Shown in pieces: positions 26,703 through 36,621 of a DNA stretch of 64,000 nt. Each line of letters starts with the position of its first letter. The first letter of the stretch is position 1. The notes below the pieces were generated by a model. That model was not told the DNA's origin and did not search any database. It saw only the letters and a program-made list of their open reading frames with translations. Made by a program: the position numbers and the translations under genes. This stretch comes from Mytilus californianus (taxonomy: Eukaryota > Mollusca > Bivalvia > Mytilida > Mytilidae), in contig NW_026262679.1 of assembly GCF_021869535.1 (NCBI RefSeq), forward strand, positions 82,085,143-82,149,142, written 5' to 3'.

Positions 26703-26990
26703 TATTTTTTATGCCCCATTTATGGGCATTATGTTTTTCGGTCTGTACATCCATTCTTTCGTTCGTCTGTCCATCCGCCTGTCCCGCTTCAGGTTAAAGT
26801 TTTTGGGCAAGGTAGTTTTTGATGAAGTTGAAGTCCAATCAACTTGAAACTTAGTACACATGTTCCCTATGATATGATCTTTCTCATTTTAATGCTAAAA
26901 TTAGAGTTTTGACCCTAATTTCACGGTCCACTGAACATAGAAAATGATAGTGCGAGTGGGGCATCCGTGTACTATGGACACATTCTTGTT
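26703..26990 (+). repeat. TATGCCCC-type dispersed repeat in unit 5
   Basis: It starts TTTATGCCCCATTTATGGG and ends GTACTATGGACACATTCTTG. The interior has CAGGTTAAAGTTTTTGGGCA and AACTTGAAACTTAGTACACA. I recognise it as a common mussel repeat. It is directly followed by the tandem pair at 26995-27530. Confidence 0.75.
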
Positions 26991-26994
26991 TTTA

Positions 26995-27530
26995 ATCTTT
27001 TTTCCATCTAAGCCCCATGGCAATACTCTAATAGCTCTACTGGTGTCCATTATTGTCTTGACATTTCTTTTGTCTTGCAGAGCTTCTTTGACCAAATACT
27101 TTTATAAATATTTTTATGGTCACATTCTAGTAGTACATACTGATAACAAAGGGTCATTTACTTTAATTAAAGACCAGCATGCATGTACTTTAAATTGCTC
27201 AATTGTACCCCAAGGGTGACTGGGGAATAGAAATGTGCTCACCTGGTCATCTGACCAGCAGGACAACCCTTGCCAATCTTTTTTCCATCTAAGTACCATT
27301 GCAATACTCATAGCTCTACTCATGTCCATTATTGTCTTGCAGAGCTTCTTTGACCAAATACTGTTATAAATATTGTTATGGTTACTTTCTAGTAGTACAC
27401 ACTGATAACAAAGGGTCATTTACTTAAATTAAAGACCAGCATACATCTACTTTAAATTGCTCAATTGTACCCCAAGGGTGACTGGGGAATAAAAATATGG
27501 TCACCTGGTCATCTGACCAGCAGTAAAACC
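26995..27530 (+). repeat. Tandem pair of about 275-bp units
   Basis: Both units start with TTTTTTCCATCTAAG (26998 and about 27278). They share GTCTTGCAGAGCTTCTTTG, ACTGATAACAAAGGGTCATT and GTACCCCAAGGGTGACTGG. Each ends with a short palindrome (GGTCATCTGACCAG). Open frames on both strands here are by-products of the repeat. Confidence 0.85.
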
Positions 27531-27720
27531 CTATTCTCAGGCTGGCCTGTGCAGGATGTACAAGTATGCAGCCAAGTCCGATCAGAATGGGGACATTAAA
27601 TCTGATGCCTCCTGTTAATATATTTGAAAATCAGGACATTATGGAAGTATTGGCATATCTAGTTTACAAGCAGAAAATCAGCACTGTGAAATTTTGGTTT
27701 CTGAACTTTGTTTTGGTTGA

Positions 27721-27923
27721 GTGCATATGAATATTTATAGAAACTGAATTGTGTCAATCCTAGAGAATCAGATAATCCCTTCAGGGATTTTGGGACCAGA
27801 GAGATTTTTCCGTTTGGCCGCCAACACAATCAGAAAAATCTGCCTGGGTTTCTGAATCCCCAAAGAGATAATCTGGTTTTCTAGGGTTGACAAAATTCAG
27901 CTTCTATAAGCGTTCATATGCAC
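27721..27923. mobile_element. Foldback MITE, about 60-bp inverted arms
   Basis: The left arm from 27721 reads GTGCATATGAATATTTATAG and onward, and the right arm ending at 27923 is its imperfect complement (CTATAAGCGTTCATATGCAC). The arms also match internally (CTAGAGAATCAGATAAT against ATAATCTGGTTTTCTAG). The loop of about 85 bp holds GTTTGGCCGCCAACAC. There are no genes inside. Confidence 0.75.
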
Positions 27924-27989
27924 TTATAGAAAATTGGGTACCTGTTAATCATAACGCCAGATATCGTTCAACAGAATTAGTGTTCTAAC

Positions 27990-28560
27990 TAATCTTTTTT
28001 TTTGGAAGAATGTGAAAATGATCAGCAGGCTGAGGCTTATATTTAACAAAATTTTCAGAAAATTGGTCTACCCAAATTGGAGTAATTGTCCAGAAATGTA
28101 AATCATTCGAAAATTTGAGGTTTTAGTTATCTTGAATACTTTCACAGTGGAGTTTTAAACAGTAAAAATGAACTAAACAATAAGATCTACAAAAAGTCAA
28201 CTTGGCAGAAATTGTCAAACGACCCTTTGTAGGAGTTGTTGATTTTAAATGATGATTTTTACCCTTTTTGCATTTTTATTTAGGAAATAGTCAATGGAGA
28301 GAACATTTCAATAGTAAAGATGTTCAACTAAATATGACCTACGAATAAGTCAATAAATATGGATGAATCGTCAATTAACCCCTAATAGGAATCATTGCCC
28401 TTGAAGAACTATTTTTTCTTTTTTGATTTTGTTTGAAGAAGATAGAGAGAAAATGTTAAAGCAAAAGTGTACAGCTAAATAAGATCTAAAAATGAGTCAA
28501 TTTGAGTGAAATTGTTAATCGATTGCATGTCTATACTTTCATCATAGATACCAGGGTTAA
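27990..28560 (+). repeat. Diverged copy of the ATCTACAAATAAGT repeat family
   Basis: Two successive blocks contain GATCTACAAAAAGTCAACTT, AGGAGTTGTTGATTTTAA and TCAATTAACCCCTAATAGG. These correspond to words in the tandem repeat at 41591-43493 (TAAGATCTACAAATAAGTT, TCAATTGACCCCTTAAAGAG). The copy is old and degraded. Confidence 0.55.
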
Positions 28561-28861
28561 AAATTTAAGTTTACAATTTAATTTGAAGATCCACTTTATA
28601 TATATTAGTAGTGGTATGTGTCTAGTCAGTACACTTCCAGTAGGTTAAGAATGGAGAATCTTAAAAAAAAAAAAAAAAAGAAAGAAAGAAAATTAGGAAA
28701 AATAAGAGATAAACAAATGTTGTTTTACTGAAATTATTTTTTTGGGGAAACATATCTCTTTTCCAACTTTTATGTCTTTTATGTTGAGTTTGTAACGAGG
28801 AATAAAAATTTGTAAGAATATTTTACAAGATGCATATTTGAAGAATATCTTGGTGAAAATA

Positions 28862-28925
28862 GATTGATTGAGTATTGGTGTTTAACACCACTTTAAGCGC
28901 GATTGGCCACCATGGTCAGAAGAAA
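28862..28925 (+). repeat. Short dispersed repeat (TGGTGTTTAACACCACTTTA)
   Basis: The fragment includes GAGTATTGGTGTTTAACACC and AAGCGCGATTGGCCACCATG. I recognise this from bivalve repeats. It is partial and flanked by unit 5 sequence on both sides. Confidence 0.5.
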
Positions 28926-29537
28926 ATTTTCTCATTTTCATGAAATCTTGAGTACTATTTATGGTATTGAAATGTATTGAATTTTGTTATCAAATTATTT
29001 TTTAATTTTAATTATGCTATATTTTGTATAAATATCAGATGTATACTAACTTAAATTAACTATTATTTGGAGCTCTGTAAATAAAAAATGTAAACAGAAG
29101 TCTTGATAATAGATCTGTAGGGTGGGAGAAATCATGGGTCACTAAGGGGATTTGGTAAAAAAGCTATTATTGAAAAGTGCATCTGATATTTTTTTAATGT
29201 ATAACTGTATTTAGAAAAACAAATGGACAAAAAAATAAATTGTCAATAAGATGAGGACGGCCACCTTGGCAGCCAGGAGAACAACTCAAAGGAAGATGGT
29301 CAATTAAATCTTAACCAAGTCTGAGGCTTTACCAAGAAAAATATGTGGTAAGTTCAAATATTTCACAAAATTTATGGTAATAATATGATTATAAACATTT
29401 CAAATATTTTCTTTAAGTGTTTTTTCTATCTGTGTTTGATTCTGAGAATATTGTTTTTTCGATCCGTGTTTTGATTTTGAGAATATCTACATTACCTAAC
29501 ATATTTTTGTTTTGAAACATAATCATGATCATTTGTA

Positions 29538-30155
29538 TTAAGGTAGATAGGGTGTCTTCCTCCATCTTGGATTTTGAAATACAAGAAAATCGGTCTAGAT
29601 CTTTAATAAAAGGTGCAAATTTTGAGAGTATTAGGTAATTCATGTGTAAGAATTTTCATTTTAATTGAGAAAATGACATATTTTATAATATTTATGGTTG
29701 TATTTTACAGAAAAACAGAATACTTTTGTTTGATTCTATTTTTTCCAACTTTGCCACATAAGGGGAGGCAACTCAAATGTAAGGGCAGATAATTCAGATA
29801 AAGTTACTTTTACAATAGAATGTGTTAGGAATTTACCTATTTTATTATGTAGCAAGAAAACGGGTCCCGTGACCCCATTTTTTCTTTTTCTTATCTGAAA
29901 GCATACTATTAGAGCTATCTTCTCATATTTTATCTCAAAATTCTATGGTATAGTTTTCGTTTTATGGCAGAAAATTGGGTTTTCCATGCATAATCTATAC
30001 AAAATCTGTCAATTTTGCACAACCTGTAGCGTGAAAATAAGGCCCGTAACCCATTCTTTTTATTATTTTTTTTTAAAAAGCATGATATAAACTACATTTT
30101 GGCAAATTATTAAAAAATTCTATGGATTATAATTTAGATACCCCATCTACCTTAA
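29538..30155. mobile_element. TTAA-flanked MITE, second family
   Basis: The left edge is TTAAGGTAGATAGGGTGTC and the right edge GATACCCCATCTACCTTAA. TTAA lies at both borders, followed by inverted repeats that differ at a few positions. The length is 618 bp with no transposase. TTAA borders suggest mobilisation by a piggyBac-like enzyme. The element sits in the intron before exon A6. The frame at 29413-29643 (minus) is not a gene. Confidence 0.8.
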
Positions 30156-30213
30156 GGTACTTGTATTTATTTGTTTTCTACCTTTGGTATCAAGTTTACA
30201 TATTGAAGATGAT

Positions 30214-30424
30214 AATGCTGGGGATTTATTTGTTTTCATGGATACCAATTTTCGTGGATTGCAGAAAAATTGTATTTTCATGGATATTTGATTTCATGAT
30301 TTTGTCTGATTCTGCATACAAGCCTGTAGAAATTTTGTACTTTGTTGAACATTTGAATTCTTGGTTCACCTTAACAGCCGAAAAGAACGAAAAATTGTAT
30401 CCCACAAATAATGAATCCACAGTA
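30214..30424. repeat. Palindromic bivalve MITE (GAATCCACAGTA end)
   Basis: The right end is AATGAATCCACAGTA and the left arm (GCTGGGGATTTATTTGTTTT and GGATACCAATTTTCGTGG) is its diverged complement. The same family is at 32391-32597. The 113-codon open frame across it is incidental. Confidence 0.65.
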
Positions 30425-30576
30425 GACAACAATTTTGTAAAAAACACAGCAAAACAAGTATAATTTCTTACTTATTTTTATTTTAGGTTGTTGCAATGAC
30501 AATATTTTCATGGTGTTGGGAGTAAGATTTGGATATCGGATACTGTTAACATGTTGGTAGGTATTGAAGCTTTTTA

Positions 30577-30800
30577 TTATGCCCCGGCTGATAGGCGAAG
30601 GGATCATTAAGTGTTACCCTTGACTGTCCGTCCCATTTTCATTTCTGCACTCTTAATTTTGTCTCATCTTGATTTAATGAAACTCGTACACAATGCTAAG
30701 AACCAAAACTCGCTGAATGATTTCGAATTTGGGCAGTGAGTCACCGTTCTAAAGTTAAGCCTATTTATAACTTGAAAATTGCATATTTTTTCCTGTCCGC
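30577..30800 (+). repeat. TATGCCCC-type dispersed repeat, degraded
   Basis: It begins TTATTATGCCCCGGCTGATA and carries GAAACTCGTACACAATGCTAAG and CACCGTTCTAAAGTTA, matching words in the 23384-23810 copy. It lies in the A6-B6 intron. Confidence 0.6.
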
Positions 30801-31291
30801 ATGAGCAGTGACATCAAATGCTCTTGAAAAGTATTTCATGTATTATAAGTTGGCTTGAATTCGTGTTCACTTATTTTATTTTGGATTAATTTTGTAGTAT
30901 TTGACATCAAAAAATTTCTTAAAATATTTGACATTATAAAAGTTCAAAAGTACCAAAAAATTAATTATACAATACATGTATGATGAAATACAAGTTGATT
31001 TTTTTATTGCAAATTTTAAATCAGAGTTTATGATTTAGAATCCCAAATATTATTTTTAGGACATTTTTTTGTTATCCAAATTCTATTTTAAATTTATTAC
31101 GATGATATAGAGATTTTTTTGGAAAAATTTAGAATAACTGACTAACTTTGTTTTTTTCCAGGTTAGCATCACAAGTTTCTGTAGGGTTACTTGCTGGGAT
31201 AGTAATTAGAGATGTTTTAAGGTGAGAATTAATTCATCAACATATGCAACTTAAATTTGTTTATGTTATGTTTTGCCCCTTAATATTTATA

Positions 31292-31564
31292 TAAAATTGA
31301 GAATGGAAATGGGGAATGAGTCAAAGAGACAACAACCCGACCATAGAGCAGACAACAGCCGAAGGCCACCAATGGGTCTTCAATGCAGCGAGAAACTCCC
31401 GCACCCGGAGGCGTCCTTCAGCTTGCCCCTAAACAAATACGTATACTAGTTCAGTGATAATGGATGTCATACTAAACTCCAAATTATACACAGGAAACTA
31501 AAATTAAAAATGATACAAGACTAACAAAGGCCAGAGGCTCCTGAATTGGGACAGGCGCAAAAAT
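31292..31564 (-). repeat. Dispersed bivalve repeat in unit 6
   Basis: This is the reverse complement of the repeat at 22781-23190. It starts AAATTGAGAATGGAAATGGG and ends AATTGGGACAGGCGCAAAA, with GGCCACCAATGGGTCTTCAA in between. It is inserted in the B6-C6 intron. Confidence 0.85.
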
Positions 31565-31858
31565 GAATAGATTCCATATAAAATGTTTTACCTTACTTTA
31601 GAAGTGAATCTGTATTCAATGATATTGTCTTGCTTGTCATTTCCTATAATCAGGTCCTGAATAAGAGAAATGAAGGGGAGATAATCTTACATTTTAATGT
31701 TAGGATAAAACCAGTGCTGTCATAAAAAAGATGTATGATAACTTCCTTTTATTCAGTCTTGAATTTTTTCCTTATTCCAATATTTATTGCGAAAAAAAAT
31801 ATTAGAGCAAGAGTCAATTAAACAACAATCAAACAAAATTATAGATGTATGAAGATTA

Positions 31859-32020
31859 TAGAATAACTAATCAAAGAATTCAAATAGAGAAAAATATTCA
31901 ACGAGTGACCGAACAACACATTAATTCACGAATGCGCATAGCGCATGAGTTAATTATCAGTGTTGTTCGGTCACGAGTTGAATATTTTTCGATATTTGAA
32001 TTCTTTGATTAGTTATTCTT
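31859..32020. mobile_element. Long near-perfect inverted repeat (foldback element)
   Basis: The left arm from 31859 runs AGAATAACTAATCAAAGAAT, then ATTCAAC and GACCGAACAACAC. The right arm to 32020 mirrors it (GTGTTGTTCGGTC, GTTGAATA, ATTCTTTGATTAGTTATTCT). The arms are about 70 bp and the loop about 20 bp (ATGCGCATAGCGCATGAG, itself palindromic). The DNA or its RNA would form a strong hairpin. No coding content. Confidence 0.85.
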
Positions 32021-32023
32021 TTT

Positions 32024-32252
32024 ATTACATTGGCACAGGGCTTTTTTTAATGAAATTAATGTAGAAAATGTAAGGAACTATATCTTTTTTCTACGCATTC
32101 ACAATTTGTCTTGGTCCGACGTTATCGACATCTTGACAACGCATATTGTTGTATGACGTCAGAGAGTGAAATAACTACGTTTATTTCACATGTGAAATTA
32201 TCGGTTTTTATTTGACTGGGAAATCAATGTAATTCATTGCTACCAATGTAAT
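32024..32252. repeat. Possible MITE with ATTACATTGG ends
   Basis: ATTACATTGG at 32024-32033 is mirrored by CCAATGTAAT at 32243-32252. The interior includes CGACGTTATCGACATCTTG and TATGACGTCAGAGAGTG. It directly abuts the foldback at 31859-32020, so the two may form one composite element. Confidence 0.45.
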
Positions 32253-32390
32253 AAGGTAGTTCATTTTGTTTGCAGCTTCACATTTGTTCTATATTTCAAA
32301 TGATTGTTCAGGTATTTTGAATTGGTCATAGTAGAGTCCAGAAAATTTAAATTAAGATTTTTAATTTTTATTCTAGCTGTACATTATCAG

Positions 32391-32597
32391 TACTGTGGAT
32401 TCATTATTATTATTCATTGGATACCAATTTTTGTGGATTTGGTTAAATTTTAACCATGATTTTAAATATTCAACGAAAGTACAGATTTTATATAAGTTGG
32501 TATGCAGACTTGTACAAAACCATGAAATCAAATTGCAATATAATCTTCCTTCAATCGACCAATATTGGTACCCACGAAAATAATTGAATCGACAGTA
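32391..32597. mobile_element. Palindromic MITE (TACTGTGGATTCATTA)
   Basis: The left end TACTGTGGATTCATTA pairs with the right end TAATTGAATCGACAGTA. Inner arms also pair (GGATACCAATTTTTGTGG with CCAATATTGGTACCCACG). It is 207 bp, in the intron before exon C6. Confidence 0.75.
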
Positions 32598-32972
32598 TCA
32601 TATATTTTGGAGTAATCAATAAATTTACTTATCTGTTTATTTAATTGAAAATTGCCACTCAAATTTTTATTATACACTTTTAATATTATTTTAATATTAA
32701 GAATTAACAATTGAAATCTAACTTTATTTCTTTTTCAGTTGAAAGTGTTACTGTTGCTGCCTTGTATGGTTAAATCCTCAGACAATAATCCTGCAAACCA
32801 TTGGATGAACTGTTGCTTTCAATTTTGATAGAATCCATAGACAGTAGTCCTGTAAGCAGAAAAATGAATTAACAAATTTTGATTTTTTATTGCTGTATTG
32901 AGTTATCCAAATTATAAGTATTTTTTTCACTGTTTTTACTTGCATTCATTTATTGTATTGTGATTGATGAAA

Positions 32973-32978
32973 AATAAA
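32973..32978 (+). terminator. Candidate polyadenylation signal AATAAA
   Basis: AATAAA occurs about 230 nt after the acceptor of exon C6 and is followed by a T/G-rich stretch (ATTATTTTTATTTGAGGGGT). If the array is transcribed through unit 6, this is the natural 3' end. Confidence 0.4.
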
Positions 32979-33694
32979 ACTGTGAAATTATTTTTATTTG
33001 AGGGGTCTTAACAGTATGCCATATGATTTCACAAAATACCCATAAGACTCATCAGTTTACATATATGTTTTAAGTTATGTACGTGTAAGTCTTACAAGTG
33101 CTTTGTGAAATGAATTTTGCAGGTTAGAAACCAATAAATGTAGGACTTTGATGGCCAAACACTAAAGGGAATATATATAAAAAGATCCCCTGTTTTTTTA
33201 TTCAACTGGAACTGGAATAAAAATGTTTGGTTAGGTTGTTGGGTTTGACTCCACTTTCAGTACATCTATCCAACTAAATGGCTGTCAGTTTTATTTATTG
33301 GTTTTGTTTATATATTATAAATGCATTATTCAGCATCTGAGGCCACTCAAATGAAAATAATTACACAATTTTTTGCAGCTTTGTTTTATTATTTCATTTT
33401 TATGTGATTGATTTTTATGTTTTTTCTCATTCATTATTATTTATATTTTAAGGACATATTTTAAGGTTTGCTTTTTGAAGATTGTACTCAACTTTTAAAG
33501 ATCCACTTTTTTACCCTACCCAAGATTAATTGGATGGAAAGATAACTGTTTAATGTCCAGTTACAAATTAAATGCATATTCAGGATGAGAACATGAAAAT
33601 GTGATATGGATATAGACCCTGCTTTGTACTAGACCAGCATGCTGAGCTGTATTTTTTAATGTACTAGTTCATAATGTAACAAACAGACAACACA

Positions 33695-33775
33695 GTGGCG
33701 GATCCAGAACTTTTTATTAGGGGGGGCCCACTGACTGCCATAAGAAGGGGGCCCGCTACAGTTATGCTTCTGTGA
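33695..33775 (+). repeat. Fragment of a GTGGCGGATCCAG-type repeat
   Basis: It starts CAGTGGCGGATCCAGAACTT and continues through two G-rich/GGCCC blocks (GGGGGGGCCCACTG, GGGGGCCCGCT). This beginning is common in bivalve repeats. I see no matching far end. Confidence 0.45.
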
Positions 33776-35386
33776 TTCCCTTTATAATCAACCAAAATTT
33801 GGAATGTGTTCATTAAAACTTTCAGATTATCTACTGTAACTGATGGCAGTGTGTATTTCATTTTTATTATAATAAAATGTTGGGGTTCCCAATAGAAATG
33901 AATGGACCTTCTAAATATTTTGATTAACTTGGAAAGGAAGCATCTCTTACAACAATTTGATCATGTGAAGGATAGGTTGGTTTGAATAATTTTTATAGTG
34001 TTTTTAATCTTGTTTTTAATAGTTGGATCTCATTATGACAAAATTTTCATAACATTAACACAAATTCAAAATAAATTCTGCTTTAAAATACTAATATATC
34101 ACCCCTGTAGCTTTTTTGTATACTTTTCAAAGCTTTGCTATAACAAGATTTGTGTTTTATCTGGTTTTATATGATTTTAGTGGTTTTTATGTGATTTTAT
34201 TTGTTTTTATTGTCAAGTCTTGTTATATCAAGCCTTAATATGAGTTTGTGGGGGAAATTGATAGATTTTGCATATACATGCAGTACAAAATATTTATTTA
34301 CGTAATGAGATCCGACATTTTTATGCTTTTAGCTCTTTCTTAAAGGATTGAATAGAAAATGAATGAATTAAACTTGATGTAGCCGTTGAAGATTGACCAA
34401 ATTGCAAGATTTATGGATGCAAGTTCAGAATCTGCTCTTACAAAATATATGATCATATCAGCTGAACCATCCTATCCTTCAATATGAGTAATAAGATGTA
34501 AGAAATGTTTAAATCCATTCTTCAATAAGAGAACCTTAAGAAATTTATAATGATACACAATGTCAACACACACACTGAAGATTATTTGAAAGTTTAGGAA
34601 AGGTCCATATAATCCTTTAATTGTGGATTAAATTTGAAGATGGATGAGTAAACAGATGATACACTGATACATATTCTAATGGATAAATAATGAAATTATA
34701 ACTGTACTAGTTATCTCCCTTCCAAGGAAAAAAGTACTTGTCCTTGGAAAAAATATATATACTACTTATATATAAAAAAAATAATTTGCATAGAAAAGAA
34801 ACTTTATATAATAAACCTGCTTGGGGTTAATAATGAGGAATTAAATGCAGTTAACTATTTCTTTGGTGATGTAATAATTTTTGCACAGGTTAAGATATTT
34901 AGTTTATTTTAATTACCAAGTGAATATGTTGAGTACACCTCATAAATGAATTTGATTCGTGTATTTTAAAACCTTTTTTATTGTAGTTTTTACCATAGTT
35001 TTCATTTTGTATAAGAATTGTAATGTTTTTGAATGTCCTTTTTAAAAGTTGAGACAAACTGATGATTCTTTTTTTTTTATGGAGTTCTATCCTTTTTTTA
35101 TAAGTTTAGTAAGCAGTGGAAAGCCTCAAGTTGATAATTAAACAAAGAAACGTTACTTTGATTGGAACTAATGATATCAAAATTTGGTACATGTATCTTA
35201 AAACCAATCCTTTTCCAGTCTGAGAACTGGTATCCATGAAATTAGAAAGAATCCTCAGTAATGTTCGATATTTTGTATAATTGTTATGTCTTCCTGATGA
35301 TACCTTACCCATGATGCAGTTAATTTTCATCCTTTTAGTTGTGAAGTTGATGTACAACCGTTGCCAAAAGCTTAATTATTACTAGT
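33776..35386. other. Intergenic, nothing recognised
   Basis: AT-rich sequence with no supported gene. The minus-strand open frames near 33664-33861 and 35106-35357 lack domains and splice context. Confidence 0.5.
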
Positions 35387-35597
35387 TACTGTAAATTAAG
35401 AAATTATTGCGAGGTTTTTATTAATTCAAATAATGCGACTTGATGATGATCGCAATAATAAGAACTCGCATTCTGATATCTGATATGTATATATGTAGGC
35501 AGATTTTACTGAAATTGCAATGATTAATCTAACATTTTTGTCCATTCTTCAAAAATCGCAATAAAAAATGCACACAATAATTTCTGAACTTACAGTA
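35387..35597. mobile_element. Palindromic bivalve MITE (TACTGTAAATT)
   Basis: The left end TACTGTAAATTAAGAAATT and right end AATTTCTGAACTTACAGTA are imperfect inverted repeats. Inner arms pair too (ATTGCGAGG with TGCACACAAT, ATCGCAATAATA with ATCGCAATAAAAA in inverted arrangement). It is 211 bp, non-coding. Confidence 0.75.
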
Positions 35598-35901
35598 TAT
35601 CTATTTCTTTGATATTTATACACACTTGATGAAGCAGATTGTGTCTTGTTTCTTTTGGGTATTGTGTATCATGATGCATGATAATAGTATAACTAATTGA
35701 TAAATAAAATTTATTTGAGAAAACCCATCTTATATTTTATGTGAGTCTGAATTGCTAACGAAGGGGGAAGAGGTTTCTGTAGTATAGGGTATGAGGCAGA
35801 TGATTTATATTCCCATTACTTGGTGTCTTATCATATCAATAATTAAATTTTTAGAAATGTTCTTTGCTGGTTTGAACAAAACTTGCAACAAATGATGATT
35901 T

Positions 35902-36621
35902 AAGCCCGGTTTTCACAACCAAAGTTAACTTGGTCAAAGCTTTCCTTGGTCCAAGTCATCTGTCATCAGTATCAAAGTTTTTATGGCCCTGCCACAAAGT
36001 GGTCGGGGACATATAGTTTTACCCTTATCCTTCATTCCGTCATTCCATCATTTCGTCATTCTGTCATTCCTCAACAAACATGCAGTTATGCAGATTTTTT
36101 TTCTAAACTCCTTCATATATTGAGCTGATTTTAAGTATGTGAATCTACTATGATGAGTTACAGATTTAGTATATGTTTGGTTCTGCTCAGCTGATTTGTG
36201 CCGAAATTACAGGCTTTGGTCTAAAATAACTGTTATATAGCCTTTTATTTTCAAATTTTCACTCCCAAGAAGTGCTCCAAGCTATTTTTGCGAGCGGGGC
36301 CATTTGTGTTGTTCTGACACATCTAGTTTTTCAAAACCTTGGTCAGGTAAACTTGGTCTAAGTCATCTGTTGTCACTATCAAAGTTTTTAATCAAAAACT
36401 TGATAAAAAAAAAAAAAAACTACTGTGATTTGATTTGATTATTCCCGTCTCAAGTTCATCCAAGTGTAAAGAAAAACTAGGATGAGATTTCATTCCATCC
36501 AAGTCCGTCAAAGCTTTAGATCAAAGTTTTCTTTGATGGTTGTTACCATCAAAAAAAGTCCATCAAATACTTTGACCGAGAAAACTTGTTCAAGAAAACT
36601 TCGATAGTGACAATGGGCCTA
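35902..36621. mobile_element. MITE with AGGCCCATT-type ends, split by a nested repeat
   Basis: The left end AAGCCCGGTTTTCACAACC and the right end TAGTGACAATGGGCCT are related inverted termini. The adjoining CAAAGTTAACTTGG pairs with TTCAAGAAAACTTCG. The middle carries repeated ATCAAAG and CTTTGA words in both orientations. An unrelated repeat at 35982-36330 interrupts it. Confidence 0.6.
35982..36330 (+). repeat. Nested repeat (GGCCCTGCCACAAAGTGG)
   Basis: It begins GGCCCTGCCACAAAGTGGTC then GGGGACATATAGTTTTACCC, has an ATTCCGTCATTCC microrepeat, and ends GAGCGGGGCCATTTGTG and CTGACACATCTAG. The host element's ATCTGTCATCAGTATCAAAG motif recurs after it, so the insertion may have duplicated or split that region. 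Confidence 0.65.

Larger units (their letters stand above)
24825..29067 (+). other. Exon-array unit 5 (large composite insertion)
   Basis: The blocks are A5 25533-25602 (70 nt, donor GTGGGT), B5 25846-25910 (65 nt) and C5 from 26520, whose tail reads GKFYCGSIK then TGA. A5 is two bases longer than A1, which changes the frame entering B5, where a TGA follows. D and E are not recognisable. About 1.85 kb of other repeats (26703-28560) separates C5 from the sequence that continues the unit. The SINE-like repeat is at about 26125-26365. Confidence 0.5.
12660..33000 (+). other. Six-unit tandem exon array
   Basis: A segment of about 2.6 kb is repeated six times head to tail, at about 12660, 15233, 18834, 21457, 24825 and 29068. 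Each unit contains exon-like blocks A, B and C with good 3' splice sites (pyrimidine tract then AG) and 5' splice sites (A: TGTAG|GTAGGT; B: TATG|GTAAGA). Units 1-3 add blocks D and E, and unit 4 keeps E. Units 1-3 are the most alike and unit 6 the most diverged, so duplication was probably stepwise. Later transposon insertions explain the extra length of units 2, 4, 5 and 6. I do not recognise the product. It could be duplicated 3' exons of a protein gene, a repetitive long non-coding RNA, or tandem pseudogenes. Confidence 0.75.
29068..33000 (+). other. Exon-array unit 6, terminal and most diverged
   Basis: The blocks are A6 30487-30556 (70 nt, donor TTG|GTAGGT), B6 31162-31221 (60 nt, donor AAG|GTGAGA) and C6 from 32739 (acceptor TTTTTCAG). 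A6 and B6 share an open frame that stops at once in C6 (TGA at 32740-32742). B6 encodes LASQVSVGLLAGIVIRDVL, recognisably related to unit 1 (LASQLVLGLRLGMVIGA) despite many base changes. An AATAAA follows at 32973, so this may be the true transcript end. Several MITEs have inserted in its introns. Confidence 0.5.

Noticed and set aside
26901-27419. Overlapping open frames on both strands in unit 5
   Set aside because: They fall in two tandem 275-bp repeat units and the preceding dispersed repeat, with no domain.
30122-30463. 113-codon open frame on +
   Set aside because: It crosses the border of two MITEs and reads AT-rich repeat sequence.
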